The notes: generated by a model not told the origin, from the letters alone. Shown: positions 28,244 through 37,901, numbered from the stretch's first letter. The stretch: 64,000 nucleotides of DNA from Chitinophagales bacterium (GCA_026003335.1 BPHB01000001.1:1138591-1202590); one strand, 5' to 3'. A program made the numbers and translations.

Positions 28244-28756
28244 ATGAAGGTAATCAAATTTGAAATTCAGGTAGATGAGCTGGATGACGTGGTACGGGAA
28301 ATTGAAATGAAGCCCGATAACACTTTTAAAGACCTGCACTCCCTATTGCAGAAAACCTTTGGCATAAAGGGTGAAAGAGGAGCCTCCTTCTTTATCAGCA
28401 ACAAACGATGGCAAAAGCTCAACGAAATCACACTGGGACGCGAAAGCCGCTTTGAACGTTCTATTGACGGACTTAAAACTCCGGTTGATAAAATTCTGAA
28501 TGAAACCGACAGGCTCATATACAGCAGCGATGATGTGCCGCAATTCACCTTTCTGATGGCAGCACAGGAAGCTGAGGCTCCGGTGAAAGCCCAAAGCCTG
28601 CCCCGTATCACACGGGCAGAAGGCAATCTGCCTCAGCCGGCCAAATCGAAATTTGCCGATCATATCTTTCAGGATGACTATCTGCAGCAAACCGGTGAAG
28701 GCCTGGATGATTCCGACACTGAAGACCTCTTTGAAGCCGATGAAAGCGAACCGTGA
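28244..28756 (+). CDS. pRiA4b ORF-3-like (TnpR-passenger family) protein
   Basis: A 170-residue soluble protein. The first ~110 residues (FEIQVDELDDVVREIEMKP, then TFKDLHSLLQKTFGI and ASFFISNKRWQKL) follow the pattern of the plasmid pRiA4b ORF-3-like fold, common as a stand-alone gene in Bacteroidota. The C-terminal 60 residues are acidic and disordered. The family name comes from a transposon passenger, but no transposase or inverted repeats are nearby, so this is an ordinary chromosomal gene. The stop overlaps the miaA start (GTGA). The ATG at 28244 is chosen over a TTG at 28235; a TTACTTTG box lies at 28216-28223. Confidence 0.8.
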   Translation: MKVIKFEIQVDELDDVVREIEMKPDNTFKDLHSLLQKTFGIKGERGASFFISNKRWQKLNEITLGRESRFERSIDGLKTPVDKILNETDRLIYSSDDVPQFTFLMAAQEAEAPVKAQSLPRITRAEGNLPQPAKSKFADHIFQDDYLQQTGEGLDDSDTEDLFEADESEP

Positions 28757-29685
28757 ATGACCGAGTACTGATCACCATCGTTGGTCCGACAGCCTCCGGA
28801 AAGACCGATCTTGCAGCGGCTATTGCCCGTTATTACCAAACCGAAATTATCTCGGCAGATTCGCGTCAGGTTTATAAAGAATTGAACATCGGGGTTGCCA
28901 GGCCCGATCCTCAGCTCTTGGCAGAAATAAAGCATCATTTCATCGCCAGCCACTCTGTGCTGGATGATTTTAATGCCGGAAAGTTTGAAATAGCTGCCAT
29001 CGCTGTTCTTGAACAGGTTTTCCGTAACCATCCCGTAGCTGTGATGGTAGGCGGCTCAGGACTGTATATTAAGGCCGTATGCGAAGGGCTGGATGAAATT
29101 CCTGCTGACAGCCGGGTAAGAAAAATACTGCAGCAGGAACTAAAATCCCGGGGATTGCCGGCATTGGTTGACAAACTGCGCAGCGTAGATCCGGCTTATT
29201 GCTCGGTTGCTGACCTTGCCAACCCGCGAAGGGTCTTGCGGGCTCTGGAAGTAGCCTTATCCACCGGCCGACCCTACTCCTCTTTTCGCCAGGGTCATCG
29301 TAAATCACGCAATTTCAGGATAATTAAAATAGGATTGGCCCTCCCCCGCAACGAGCTCTATACACGCATCCAACAGCGGGTGGATGAAATGATGAAAAAA
29401 GGTCTCCTGGAAGAATGTCGCAAGCTGTTGCACTACAAAGAAATCCCAGCACTACAGACGGTGGGCTATAAGGAGCTTTTTGACTATCTGGAAGGGAAAA
29501 CCAGTCTGCCGGATGCGGTAGAAAACATCAAACAAAATACCCGAAACTTTGCCAAAAGGCAGATGACCTGGTTTCGAAAAGATGCCGGCATACGGTGGTT
29601 TAACCCTGAACAGCCGCAAGTGATTTTGTGGTATTTGGATAATTTGTTGGGTAATATGCGGTCTTTGGCCGGTGAGCGCACTTAA
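28753..29685 (+). CDS. miaA: tRNA dimethylallyltransferase
   Basis: Transfers a dimethylallyl group to A37 of tRNAs that read UNN codons; cytoplasmic. At 310 residues it has the usual size. The P-loop GPTASGKTDLAAA is at residues 10-22, followed by the family signature ISADSRQVYKELNIGVARP and the C-terminal TVGYKELFDYLEG and NFAKRQMTWFRKD. The start is a GTG that overlaps the upstream stop by 4 bases. The promoter for the next gene appears to sit over its stop codon. Confidence 0.96.
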   Translation: MNDRVLITIVGPTASGKTDLAAAIARYYQTEIISADSRQVYKELNIGVARPDPQLLAEIKHHFIASHSVLDDFNAGKFEIAAIAVLEQVFRNHPVAVMVGGSGLYIKAVCEGLDEIPADSRVRKILQQELKSRGLPALVDKLRSVDPAYCSVADLANPRRVLRALEVALSTGRPYSSFRQGHRKSRNFRIIKIGLALPRNELYTRIQQRVDEMMKKGLLEECRKLLHYKEIPALQTVGYKELFDYLEGKTSLPDAVENIKQNTRNFAKRQMTWFRKDAGIRWFNPEQPQVILWYLDNLLGNMRSLAGERT

Positions 29686-29690
29686 CTTTG
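29683..29690 (+). promoter_or_regulatory. Promoter -7 box TAACTTTG
   Basis: Perfect TAnnTTTG match that begins in the stop codon of miaA, with a TTTG at 29664-29667 as a possible -33 element (15 bases between them, a little short). It would drive the MFS carrier gene that follows. Confidence 0.45.
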
Positions 29691-29761
29691 GGCACCAAAT
29701 TTTATAAGCTCTGTTAAGCATACTGCGTCCTTACACCGCCATTGAGCCGCATATCCGCAAG

Positions 29762-30955
29762 GTGCTGCTTGCTGATTTTTTTATTCAGCTTATCAACGCA
29801 TCTTTTTTTCTGCTGCTCAACTATCACATGGATAACCACGGCTACAAAGACTACGAAATAGCCCGTTTCCGCGCCTATCAATATGTAGCTGTTATGCTAT
29901 TTGCCTTTCCCCTCGGAGTTTTCATTCGCGGACGCAGGAAGAAACCCTTCTTTTATGCAGCCACTTTGCTGATGCCCGCAATATCGCTTATCATTATCTA
30001 TGGCATAGCACATCGTATGGACACGCTGCTCCACTGGGGTTTTGCCCTTTGGGGTATGTCCTATGCCTGCATGCAGTTGCCGGCAATGCCCTACATCCTG
30101 CAAAATGCAAAGCCCGAAACCCATACTGAGGCTATTGTAGTCTATTTTCTGACTAACAGCACCAGCATAGCCCTTTGTGGATTTGTGGGTTTTATACTCA
30201 ACAGATCTCTGCCCGAAATTTTTGATACACGCCTGCTTATGGAAGGCTTTACGCTGCTGGGTTTTATCAGCTTTTATTTTATCAGCCGTATGCGCAAGGC
30301 CGAGGTCACCGGCACGAAAATCCGTGTGTTGAACTTCAAAAAGCATTACGATTGGGACCTTATCGCCCGGGCTCTCATCCCCACGCTGATCATTGCTGTG
30401 GGGGCAGGTTTTACTATTCCTTTTATAAATCTTTTCTTTCTGAATGTTCATAACATGCAGCCGGATGCATTCAGCCTTCTGGGTGCATCTACATTTTTGA
30501 CCGTAGCATGCAGCATGCTCATGGTGCCGGCTATAAAAAGGAAATTCGGCTATTCCATTGCGGTCACTCTGGTACAGTCACTGTCCGTTTTCTGCCTGAT
30601 AATGATGACGCTCACCCAGTATTACAGCCAATGGACCTATGCCGTCTATGTTGCAGGATTTTTTTATCTGCTGCGTCAGCCACTGATGAATATAGCTTCA
30701 CCGGTTACTTCTGAACTTGGAATGCACTATGTAGGCAGACGCAACCACGAACTGATGAGCGCTTTTAACTCCTCCATCTGGTCAGGAAGCTGGTTTATCA
30801 GTTCCCTTTTTTTCGGAGTACTCCGAAAGGCCGGAATGAGCTATGCCGGAGTATTTTTTATCACCGCAGCGCTCTATTCTCTTGGCGTCCTTATGTACCA
30901 CCTACTGATTAAAGACTTTAAAAAACGCAAGGCTGCCGGACTTATTGATTACTAA
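29762..30955 (+). CDS. Major facilitator superfamily transporter
   Basis: A polytopic inner-membrane carrier with about twelve membrane segments and MFS-type basic loops (RGRRKK after TM2 and a repeat KRKFGY in the second half). The substrate is unknown. The first standard start is GTG at 29762, but the frame stays open back to 29708, and that stretch reads LLSILRPYTAIEPHIRK, which looks like real N-terminal coding sequence of this family. The true start may therefore be a non-standard codon such as CTG at 29711. It stands alone, about 150 bases before the M16 pair. Confidence 0.85.
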   Translation: MLLADFFIQLINASFFLLLNYHMDNHGYKDYEIARFRAYQYVAVMLFAFPLGVFIRGRRKKPFFYAATLLMPAISLIIIYGIAHRMDTLLHWGFALWGMSYACMQLPAMPYILQNAKPETHTEAIVVYFLTNSTSIALCGFVGFILNRSLPEIFDTRLLMEGFTLLGFISFYFISRMRKAEVTGTKIRVLNFKKHYDWDLIARALIPTLIIAVGAGFTIPFINLFFLNVHNMQPDAFSLLGASTFLTVACSMLMVPAIKRKFGYSIAVTLVQSLSVFCLIMMTLTQYYSQWTYAVYVAGFFYLLRQPLMNIASPVTSELGMHYVGRRNHELMSAFNSSIWSGSWFISSLFFGVLRKAGMSYAGVFFITAALYSLGVLMYHLLIKDFKKRKAAGLIDY

Positions 30956-31103
30956 AAAATTGAAATAGTGTGTTTGCTCACCATCCATCTGACAGCATAT
31001 CTGCATTTGCCCATACCGATAGCGTCCGGGATATAAAAGCAGAGTGGGATTAAAACAATAAGTTTACCGCTAAATTTTAACTTCGGAACCCTAAATCCTT
31101 TTC

Positions 31104-32468
31104 ATGCGAAGTATTCTGTTGTTCTTCCTGCTGCTACTCCGTACAGGTGTGTTTTGCGGCACATTACCGGATAATTTTTTTCTGCAAAAACTGGACAACG
31201 GCCTGGACGTGCTGGTCATTGAAGATAACTCTGTGCCCCTGGCTACCATAGAAATCACCGTACGCAACGGCTCGTTCTGCGAGGACCCCGAATATAACGG
31301 CCTCTCTCACCTGTATGAACATATGTTTTTCAAAGCCAATCGCGACCTGCCTTCCCAAGAAGCTTTCATGGATAAAGTGATTGAGCTGGGCATTGTCTTC
31401 AACGGAACAACTTCCAACGAGCGGGTGAACTACTTCATTACCCTAAGCAATAAAAAGCTGGAAGAAGGATTGCGCTTTATGCACTCAGCAATTCGTTACC
31501 CGTTGTTTCTGGAAGAAGAAATGAAAAAAGAAAACGCTGTAGTGGATGCGGAGTTTCAGCGCAATGAATCCAACCCCTTCTTTTTTCTGCAGGACGATAT
31601 GAATCGGCATTTGTGGGGCGCCCTTTACAGCCGTAAAAATGTCATCGGCAATCACGACATTATTCTTTCAGCCACTCCGGAAAAAATGCAGGTAATCAAA
31701 GACAAATATTACCATCCCAACAATGCCATTCTGGTAGTGGCAGGGGATGTGCGCCATGAAGACGTATTCAGTCGGGTGCAGCAGATTTATGGCGAATGGC
31801 CGCACCCGGGCTTTGACCCTATGCAAAGATGGCCTATACCCGAATTTGATCCTCTGCCGGCATCACAGTATTTTATCACCGTCAATGAAAATGCACGTAC
31901 CCCGATTTTCATGATTGCCTGGCACGGGCCGGATACGCGCAACGATATACCCGCCACTTATGCTGCTGACGTATTCTCTTTCATTATGCAGCAAAAATCT
32001 TCCAAACTGCAACAGGAACTGGTGGATAAAGGTCTTGCACTTCAGGTAGATGTCAGTTATCAAACCTGCAAATACACCGGGCCTATCTATGTGATAATGG
32101 TTCCTCATCCGGAAAAAATAAAACAAGCCTATGCCGCCCTCATGCAACAGATTGACCAGTGGGACAGTGCAGATTACTTTACCGACCAACAACTTGCAAC
32201 AGCCAAAACCCTGCTTACCATTGAAGATGCCTATTCAAAAGAAAGCACTTCGGATTATGTGCATACGGTTACTTACTGGTGGGCGTCTGCCAGCATTGAG
32301 TATTATACCGCCTATACGAACAATCTGAACAAGGTGACCCGGGAGGATATTCAACGCTACGTACGAACTTACATAAAAGGTAAGCCCCATGTAACGGGAT
32401 TGCTTCTTCCCGCAACTATGGCTGAGGAACTTGCCATCACAGATCTGGAAAAATTTCTAAACCCGTAA
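31104..32468 (+). CDS. M16-family zinc peptidase (active subunit)
   Basis: A 454-residue periplasmic or surface protease of the insulysin/PqqL-like M16 family, with a signal peptide (about 1-18). The zinc site is the inverted HxxEH motif HLYEH at residues 69-73, followed by the downstream Glu in KKENAVVDAEFQRNE about 75 residues later. The half-size form works as a heterodimer with an inactive partner, and the next gene is that partner, separated by one base. A TAACTTCG box 19 bases before the ATG is a near-consensus promoter. Confidence 0.92.
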   Translation: MRSILLFFLLLLRTGVFCGTLPDNFFLQKLDNGLDVLVIEDNSVPLATIEITVRNGSFCEDPEYNGLSHLYEHMFFKANRDLPSQEAFMDKVIELGIVFNGTTSNERVNYFITLSNKKLEEGLRFMHSAIRYPLFLEEEMKKENAVVDAEFQRNESNPFFFLQDDMNRHLWGALYSRKNVIGNHDIILSATPEKMQVIKDKYYHPNNAILVVAGDVRHEDVFSRVQQIYGEWPHPGFDPMQRWPIPEFDPLPASQYFITVNENARTPIFMIAWHGPDTRNDIPATYAADVFSFIMQQKSSKLQQELVDKGLALQVDVSYQTCKYTGPIYVIMVPHPEKIKQAYAALMQQIDQWDSADYFTDQQLATAKTLLTIEDAYSKESTSDYVHTVTYWWASASIEYYTAYTNNLNKVTREDIQRYVRTYIKGKPHVTGLLLPATMAEELAITDLEKFLNP

Positions 32469-32469
32469 A

Positions 32470-33771
32470 ATGTTACCGATGAAAAAACTTCTTCCGGTGA
32501 TTTTTCTGCTGGGCATCTGCTTCTGCCTGCAGGCTGCTGATGTAAAAGAATTTCAGATAAACGGGTTAAAGGTTATTTTCAAAACTTCCCCCAAGGAAGT
32601 AATTAGTGTCCGGTTGTTTGTGCTGGGGGGCACGGCAAATTATCCCAAGGAAAAAGAGGGCATTGAGGCACTTGCCTTCAAGGTGGCTCTTGAGGGGGGA
32701 ACATTAAATTTAAGTAAGACTGCCTTCCATACCGAAGCCGAAAAAATGGGCCTGCGGCTGAGCAGTTCCTCTACCTATGATTACGGCACCTTAAGCATGA
32801 CCTGTGTGCGCATGTTCTGGGACGAGTCATGGAATCTGTTCACAGATGCAGTGATGCATCCGGCTTTTGAAGAAAACGCATTCAACCTCATACGTGACCA
32901 GCTTGTCTCTGCTGCAAAAATGGCTGAATCAGATCCGGACAACCACCTGCGCAACCTGGCTATGCAAAGCGTTTTTAAAGGGAAAAACTATGCTAAAATA
33001 CCGGACGGTTCTCCTGCCACCCTCCAAGCACTTTCTTTGAACGAGGCAATGGAATACTACAGGTTCGTGCTGGGGAAGCAACGGTGTTTTCTTGTAGTAG
33101 TCGGCAACATCCGCGAAGATGACCTTGTAAGCAAGATAGAGACCACCCTGGCCCGTTTACCCGAAGGTCAGCCCGTGGCTTGGGAACAACCTTTGCGGTT
33201 TACCCGGCCCGCTGTTTACATGGAAGCCCGCGACATCGCTACCAATTACATCCGCGGGTTGATGAATGCCCCTCACATAAGCACCAAAGAGGGAATAGCC
33301 ATGCAGGTGGCCATGAGTATCGTGCAAGACCGTTTTTTTGTAGAGCTGCGAACCAAAAGAAGCCTATCCTATGCCCCCTCCGCTTTTTATGCTACCGGTG
33401 TGATACATAATCCTTACAGTGTGATTTACATTTCTACCCAGCAGCCGGTGCAATCGGTCACTGTGATGACCGACATCATCAGTACCTTACGTAGGCAGGG
33501 CTTTACCCAGAAAGATATCCAGCATAAGCGGCAATCGTTTCTGACTCATTATTACCTGGAGCAGGAAACCTCCAGTGCCCAGTCGCTGTCGCTGGGGATG
33601 GCTGAAATTGCCGGCAGCTATAACCTTGCCGAAACATTAACAGACCGGGTTAATGCCCTTACCTTAACAGACCTCAATGAGGCTTTCAGAAAACATACAA
33701 ACGTTATTCAATGGGTTTATCTGGGTAAACCCGAAGCAATAACCGCAAAAGACTTTAAGCAGCCTGAATAA
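32470..33771 (+). CDS. M16-family peptidase-like protein (inactive partner)
   Basis: A 433-residue paralogue of the preceding gene, with a signal peptide after a short MLPMKKLL start (the Met at 32479 may be the true start). The position equivalent to HxxEH reads ALAFKVALEGG, so the zinc ligands are gone. It keeps the arginine/tyrosine substrate-binding part typical of the family, here ELRTKRSLSYAPSAF (about residues 290-304). This is the non-catalytic subunit of a heterodimeric M16 protease. It starts 2 bases after the stop of the active subunit. Confidence 0.9.
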   Translation: MLPMKKLLPVIFLLGICFCLQAADVKEFQINGLKVIFKTSPKEVISVRLFVLGGTANYPKEKEGIEALAFKVALEGGTLNLSKTAFHTEAEKMGLRLSSSSTYDYGTLSMTCVRMFWDESWNLFTDAVMHPAFEENAFNLIRDQLVSAAKMAESDPDNHLRNLAMQSVFKGKNYAKIPDGSPATLQALSLNEAMEYYRFVLGKQRCFLVVVGNIREDDLVSKIETTLARLPEGQPVAWEQPLRFTRPAVYMEARDIATNYIRGLMNAPHISTKEGIAMQVAMSIVQDRFFVELRTKRSLSYAPSAFYATGVIHNPYSVIYISTQQPVQSVTVMTDIISTLRRQGFTQKDIQHKRQSFLTHYYLEQETSSAQSLSLGMAEIAGSYNLAETLTDRVNALTLTDLNEAFRKHTNVIQWVYLGKPEAITAKDFKQPE

Positions 33772-33853
33772 ATGCTCAGACGCCATTCTCAACTCTATTT
33801 TAATTGCCGATATATGCATAGCTTAAGGTATTAAAATATACCGTGTAAAAATT

Positions 33854-34906
33854 ATGGCAGACCTACTCATATACGGAGCCAACGGCTACACCGGCCAACT
33901 TATCGTACAGCGCGCTCTCTTCAGAGGACTAAAACCCATCATTGCAGGAAGAAATGAAGCTGAGATAAAAAAGCTGGCGCAGCAATATCAGCTGGAATAC
34001 CGCATTTTCGGATTATCAGAATCTGAAGCTATCTGCAGGGGACTTCAGGGGGTGAAGGTAGTTATTCATGCAGCAGGCCCATTTATGTACACCGCGCAGC
34101 CTATGCTGGAGGCCTGTCTTAAAACAAAAACCCATTACCTTGACATTACCGGAGAGATAGAAGTATTTGAACGGTGTGCCGGCTACGATGCTCCAGCAAA
34201 AGAAGCAGGCATCATGGTAATGCCGGGAACAGGGTTTGACGTTGTCCCTTCCGACTGTTTGGCTGCGCATCTGAAAAGGCGACTTCCCGATGCGCACCTG
34301 CTTCAACTGGCTTTTGCCTCCCTGGGTGGAGGCTTCTCAAGAGGTACAGCAAAAACCATGGTAGAAAATCTGGGAAGGGGAGGAGCTATCCGCAAAGACG
34401 GCAAAATCATTCCTGTGCCGAACGCCTTTAAAACGATGACGATAGACTACGGTGACTTTAAAATGCAGTCGGTATGTATCCCGTGGGGCGATGTATCCAC
34501 AGCCTGGCGCAGCACGGGCATTGCCAACATTGAAGTGTATATGGGCGCCAACACCCGGATGATAAGGGCTATGAAAGCAGCAAACTGGCTGGGCTGGCTG
34601 CTGAAAACCCGCATGGTAAAAAATTTTCTGAAAAATAGAATTGATGCCGGACCTCCGGGTCCGTCTGAAGCAAAAAGAAAAAAGGCACAAAGCCATCTTT
34701 GGGGTCGCGTAACCAATCTGGCCGGACAATCCTGCACCTCCCTGCTCATCACTCCGGAAGGCTACACCCTTACAGCCTTAACCTCTGTACACATTGCAGA
34801 AAAAACGCTTTCAGGAAATTTTAAAACCGGTTACCAAACTCCTTCCCTGGCTTACGGGCCCGATTTAATCCTGGAAACGGAAGGATGCATCAGGAAAGAT
34901 CTGTAA
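33854..34906 (+). CDS. Saccharopine dehydrogenase-like / trans-acting enoyl reductase family oxidoreductase
   Basis: A 350-residue NADP-binding oxidoreductase. The Rossmann motif is YGANGYTGQLIVQRAL at residues 7-22, followed by IIAGRNEAEIKKL. The sequence then follows the family used for trans-acting enoyl reductases of lipid and polyketide synthesis (PGTGFDVVPSDCLAAHL, about residues 121-137). The substrate is unknown. It stands alone between the M16 pair and yraN. A link to the ketosynthase region about 4 kb away is speculative. Confidence 0.85.
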   Translation: MADLLIYGANGYTGQLIVQRALFRGLKPIIAGRNEAEIKKLAQQYQLEYRIFGLSESEAICRGLQGVKVVIHAAGPFMYTAQPMLEACLKTKTHYLDITGEIEVFERCAGYDAPAKEAGIMVMPGTGFDVVPSDCLAAHLKRRLPDAHLLQLAFASLGGGFSRGTAKTMVENLGRGGAIRKDGKIIPVPNAFKTMTIDYGDFKMQSVCIPWGDVSTAWRSTGIANIEVYMGANTRMIRAMKAANWLGWLLKTRMVKNFLKNRIDAGPPGPSEAKRKKAQSHLWGRVTNLAGQSCTSLLITPEGYTLTALTSVHIAEKTLSGNFKTGYQTPSLAYGPDLILETEGCIRKDL

Positions 34907-34984
34907 TTAAGAACAACCCATTGCATTCAAGCTTTGATCAGGGTTATCCGCGGTGGTAAGCCGCAATCAAAGCAATTATTTGCT

Positions 34985-35350
34985 CTATTCCTGATATGGG
35001 TAAAAGGCGTCTTTTATGTGCTTTATTTTTTCCCGGTTATCCTGAATAATGACGGCAATCACATCAAAGCGCACCTCCCCGATCATGTCGTTGGTTTGAA
35101 CAAAATTTTCTGCCGCTCTTACCAGCTTCTGCTGTTTTTTAACTTCCACTGATTCCTCCGGCTCGCCATACTCCTGCCCCGAACGGGTTTTCACTTCTAC
35201 AAAAACAAGTGTTTTATTATACCGGCAGATAATGTCTATTTCCGTTTTTTCAAAGCGGTAATTGGTTGCCAGTATTTCATAACCTTTTTTCCGAAGGAAG
35301 TTGCAGGCCAGCTTTTCTCCTTTGCGACCCAGCTCATTATGGTCAGCCAT
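34985..35350 (-). CDS. YraN/UPF0102-family nuclease-like protein
   Basis: A 121-residue protein of the UPF0102 (YraN) family, an endonuclease-like fold related to Holliday-junction resolvases. The start is at the Met of MADHNELGRKGEKLACNFL (35350); a longer frame upstream does not match the family. Visible nuclease-type residues are KTEIDIICR and FVEVKTRSGQEYG, giving the Asp and Glu-x-Lys pattern. Function is not known for certain in any member. Its start faces the flippase gene, and the two must share the short region 35350-35435 for their promoters. Confidence 0.92.
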   Translation of the reverse strand: MADHNELGRKGEKLACNFLRKKGYEILATNYRFEKTEIDIICRYNKTLVFVEVKTRSGQEYGEPEESVEVKKQQKLVRAAENFVQTNDMIGEVRFDVIAVIIQDNREKIKHIKDAFYPYQE

Positions 35351-35434
35351 TTCTCTGAACAGCAGTTTAACCTGGAAAGGTGCAATTTCAGAAAAATTTC
35401 CGTTTATTTTCACACGCCAAAATGGGCAGCAGCT

Positions 35435-36715
35435 TTGCTTGCGAAAATTATTCATACCTACTGGACCCGTTTACTGGCCACTGCTCTGGTATTTATCACC
35501 GTGCTGCTTACCTCACGTCACCTGGGGGCGGATGGTAAAGGACTTACCAGCCTGATTACCACCAATATTCTCCTTATCAATCTGGTGAATGAAATGATAG
35601 GAGGAGTTTCGCTCATTTACCTCATACCTCGCTTTAGCATGGCTCCCCTGTTAATCCCCGTAGTGGTTTTTACGCTGACGAGCTCTCTGGCATTAGCGAT
35701 TGTGTTTCACTATTTACAGATTATCCCCCCAGCTTACTCCATGCATCTTTATTTGCTGGCCGTGCTCCAAACCCTGAGCAACACTGCTCTGTATGTTTTG
35801 CTTGCCAGGGAAAAGGTAAAAGCACACAATTATATTTTTCTTCTGAAAACAGCGATAGGAGCGGCTTATCTGGCGTTGTTCTTTGTCTATCTGGGAAAAG
35901 CCTCCGTCATGGTATTTGTGGAATCACTTTATGCTTCCAACAGTATTCCCCTGCTGGTGAGTATGGGGGTGCTTGTTGCCTCAGGCAACCGGATTACCAT
36001 CAGCATGCGTGCTAAGGATATATGGCAGGCTATACGGGTAATGTTTTCCTTCAGCAGTCAGGCTCAGATGGCCAACATTATTCAAACACTCAATTACCGT
36101 CTGAGCTTTTACCTGCTAAACCTGTTTATCGGCACCGATGCCGTGGGTATTTACTCAGTAACCCTTGCCCTTTGTGATGTGGTATGGATGATGAGTAAAA
36201 GCATAGGCACCGTTCAGCTTGCCCGCATAGCCAACACTTCAGAAGAAGCAGCCCGGTATCAGCTCACGCGAAGAGTTGTAAGGTTTAGTATTTTGAGCTG
36301 CCTGCTGCTGCTGATACCGCTACTGCTGATGCCGGGTAAAGTTTTCGGATTTTTTTTCGGGCCTGACTTTAGCGGGGTTAGCCCGCTGCTGCTGGCAATG
36401 AGTCCGGGAATAGCGTTGTTCAGCATAAACATTATTCTGGCTAATTATTTTGCAGGCACGGGCCAGTATTTCGTCAATCTCATTGCCTCAGCCATCGGGC
36501 TGGCGGTGAACAGTGCGGCTAACATGCTTCTCATTCCGCTCATAGGTTTAACCGGAGCCGCCTGGTCAGCAACCCTCACCTATGCCGCCATCACTCTCTA
36601 CACATGGCTGAAGTTTAATAAGGAATCGCCTCTTGCCTTGCAGGACCTTATACTCAATCGCAACGACCTGGCCAAAATTGCAGCGGTATTAGGCTTCCGC
36701 AATGACAGTCTTTAG
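35435..36715 (+). CDS. Polysaccharide flippase (MATE/Wzx-like)
   Basis: A membrane protein of the oligosaccharide-lipid flippase superfamily with about twelve to fourteen membrane segments. The start is placed at the TTG at 35435 (LAKIIHTYWTRLLATALVF), which is how family members usually begin. An ATG at 35339 would add 32 polar residues that are antisense to yraN. It should move lipid-linked glycan units across the inner membrane and opens the surface-glycan region. The 3' end overlaps the convergent GT4 gene by 27 bases. Confidence 0.85.
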   Translation: MLAKIIHTYWTRLLATALVFITVLLTSRHLGADGKGLTSLITTNILLINLVNEMIGGVSLIYLIPRFSMAPLLIPVVVFTLTSSLALAIVFHYLQIIPPAYSMHLYLLAVLQTLSNTALYVLLAREKVKAHNYIFLLKTAIGAAYLALFFVYLGKASVMVFVESLYASNSIPLLVSMGVLVASGNRITISMRAKDIWQAIRVMFSFSSQAQMANIIQTLNYRLSFYLLNLFIGTDAVGIYSVTLALCDVVWMMSKSIGTVQLARIANTSEEAARYQLTRRVVRFSILSCLLLLIPLLLMPGKVFGFFFGPDFSGVSPLLLAMSPGIALFSINIILANYFAGTGQYFVNLIASAIGLAVNSAANMLLIPLIGLTGAAWSATLTYAAITLYTWLKFNKESPLALQDLILNRNDLAKIAAVLGFRNDSL

Positions 36716-37849
36716 CACTCCTGCCTTGCTATAAAACCGTTCCATGGTTTGAGCCACAGCCTGCAAACTAAATTGATGAGGAACGGAAAGCCGTACCCGC
36801 TCAGGAGGATAGCGATGATAGTTCTCATAGATGCTTATCATCGCTTCGGCAAGGGCAATCTCGTTACCGGGAGGAATGAGCATGCCATTGTCCGCATGTA
36901 CAAACTGTTCAGGACCGCCACAACGGGTAGCTATCACCGGCCTACCCGTAAAAATGGCCTCCAGAGTAATGACCGAAAACGTTTCTGTGAAGCTGTTTAC
37001 TATCACCACATGACAGGCAGCTATCAACTCCTGCACCTGTTGATTGTGCAGACGCCCTTTAAAAATTACGGCTTCTGCTATGCCTGTTTGGTGCACTAGA
37101 TTCAGCAGCCGGGTGCGATCCGGACCATCTCCTGCAATCACCAGGCGCATATTTTTATTATCCTGATATACCCGGGCAAAAGCTCTGATAATCCCACTGA
37201 TATTTTTCACTTCATCGCGAAGGTCAGCCACTACAAGGAAGGTAAATTTTTCGCTGACAGGCGCCATCTTACTTTGGGTAAGCACTTCTACTACATTTGG
37301 AAGAATACAATAATCCATGCGCAAGCCACAGGCCGCCATGCCTTTTTTCAATATTTCCGAAACAACAGAAACCGCAGCGGCTCTCCTGAGTACCCATGCG
37401 CTAAACCATCGGGCAATGAGGGCTTTACGCTGAAATTGACCGGTAAGATAGCCTGACCAATGCTCGGTAACCACATAGGGCACCTGATGCCGGTAATACA
37501 GCCAAAGGGCAAGCAAAGCCTGCCGGCCAATAACCTCCACATGAGACAGCTGCGGGGAAAAACCGCTCTGACGGATGATCTGCCATCCCTGTCTTAGCGC
37601 CAGCAGATAAGCAAGTATTTTTCCAAGACCCAACTTTCGTTTGGGATAATACACGATAATTTCCGTGAGATTTTCCTGGCGAGCTATCGTTATCCGCCCG
37701 GGCCCCTGAACAGGCTCCGCTATCAGCACAACCACTTCGTTCAGCAAAGCTGCCGCCTGGGCGTGCTTGCGGATAAAAACCCCGTTTTGCGGATCATTGT
37801 CGGAAGGATACCAGCGCGGCAAAAACAGTATTTTTCTTCCCGAAGCCAT
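36689..37849 (-). CDS. Glycosyltransferase family 4
   Basis: A 386-residue GT-B glycosyltransferase, retaining, predicted cytoplasmic or membrane-associated. The N-terminal domain begins with ILFLPRWYPSDNDPQNGVFIRKHA. The C-terminal donor site has LVIAGDGPDRTRL and ETFSVITLEAIFTGRPVIAT, which holds the E-x7-E motif. The ATG at 37849 is used; a TTG 9 bases upstream is possible. It is divergent from the ACP gene across a 52-base gap with promoter-like boxes on both strands, and its 3' end overlaps that of the flippase gene. The sugar donor is unknown. Confidence 0.92.
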   Translation of the reverse strand: MASGRKILFLPRWYPSDNDPQNGVFIRKHAQAAALLNEVVVLIAEPVQGPGRITIARQENLTEIIVYYPKRKLGLGKILAYLLALRQGWQIIRQSGFSPQLSHVEVIGRQALLALWLYYRHQVPYVVTEHWSGYLTGQFQRKALIARWFSAWVLRRAAAVSVVSEILKKGMAACGLRMDYCILPNVVEVLTQSKMAPVSEKFTFLVVADLRDEVKNISGIIRAFARVYQDNKNMRLVIAGDGPDRTRLLNLVHQTGIAEAVIFKGRLHNQQVQELIAACHVVIVNSFTETFSVITLEAIFTGRPVIATRCGGPEQFVHADNGMLIPPGNEIALAEAMISIYENYHRYPPERVRLSVPHQFSLQAVAQTMERFYSKAGVLKTVIAEA

Positions 37850-37901
37850 TGTACACAAAGTAAGATTATTTTTATCTTTATTGTTTTAAACGGGCTTATC
37901 T

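Noticed and set aside
28244-28756. Mobile element suggested by similarity to a TnpR-passenger (pRiA4b ORF-3) protein
   Set aside because: No transposase, inverted repeats or target duplication near it; the gene is tightly coupled to miaA.
35339-35434. Longer N-terminus of the flippase from ATG 35339
   Set aside because: The extra 32 residues are polar and antisense to the start of yraN, and the family usually begins near the TTG at 35435.
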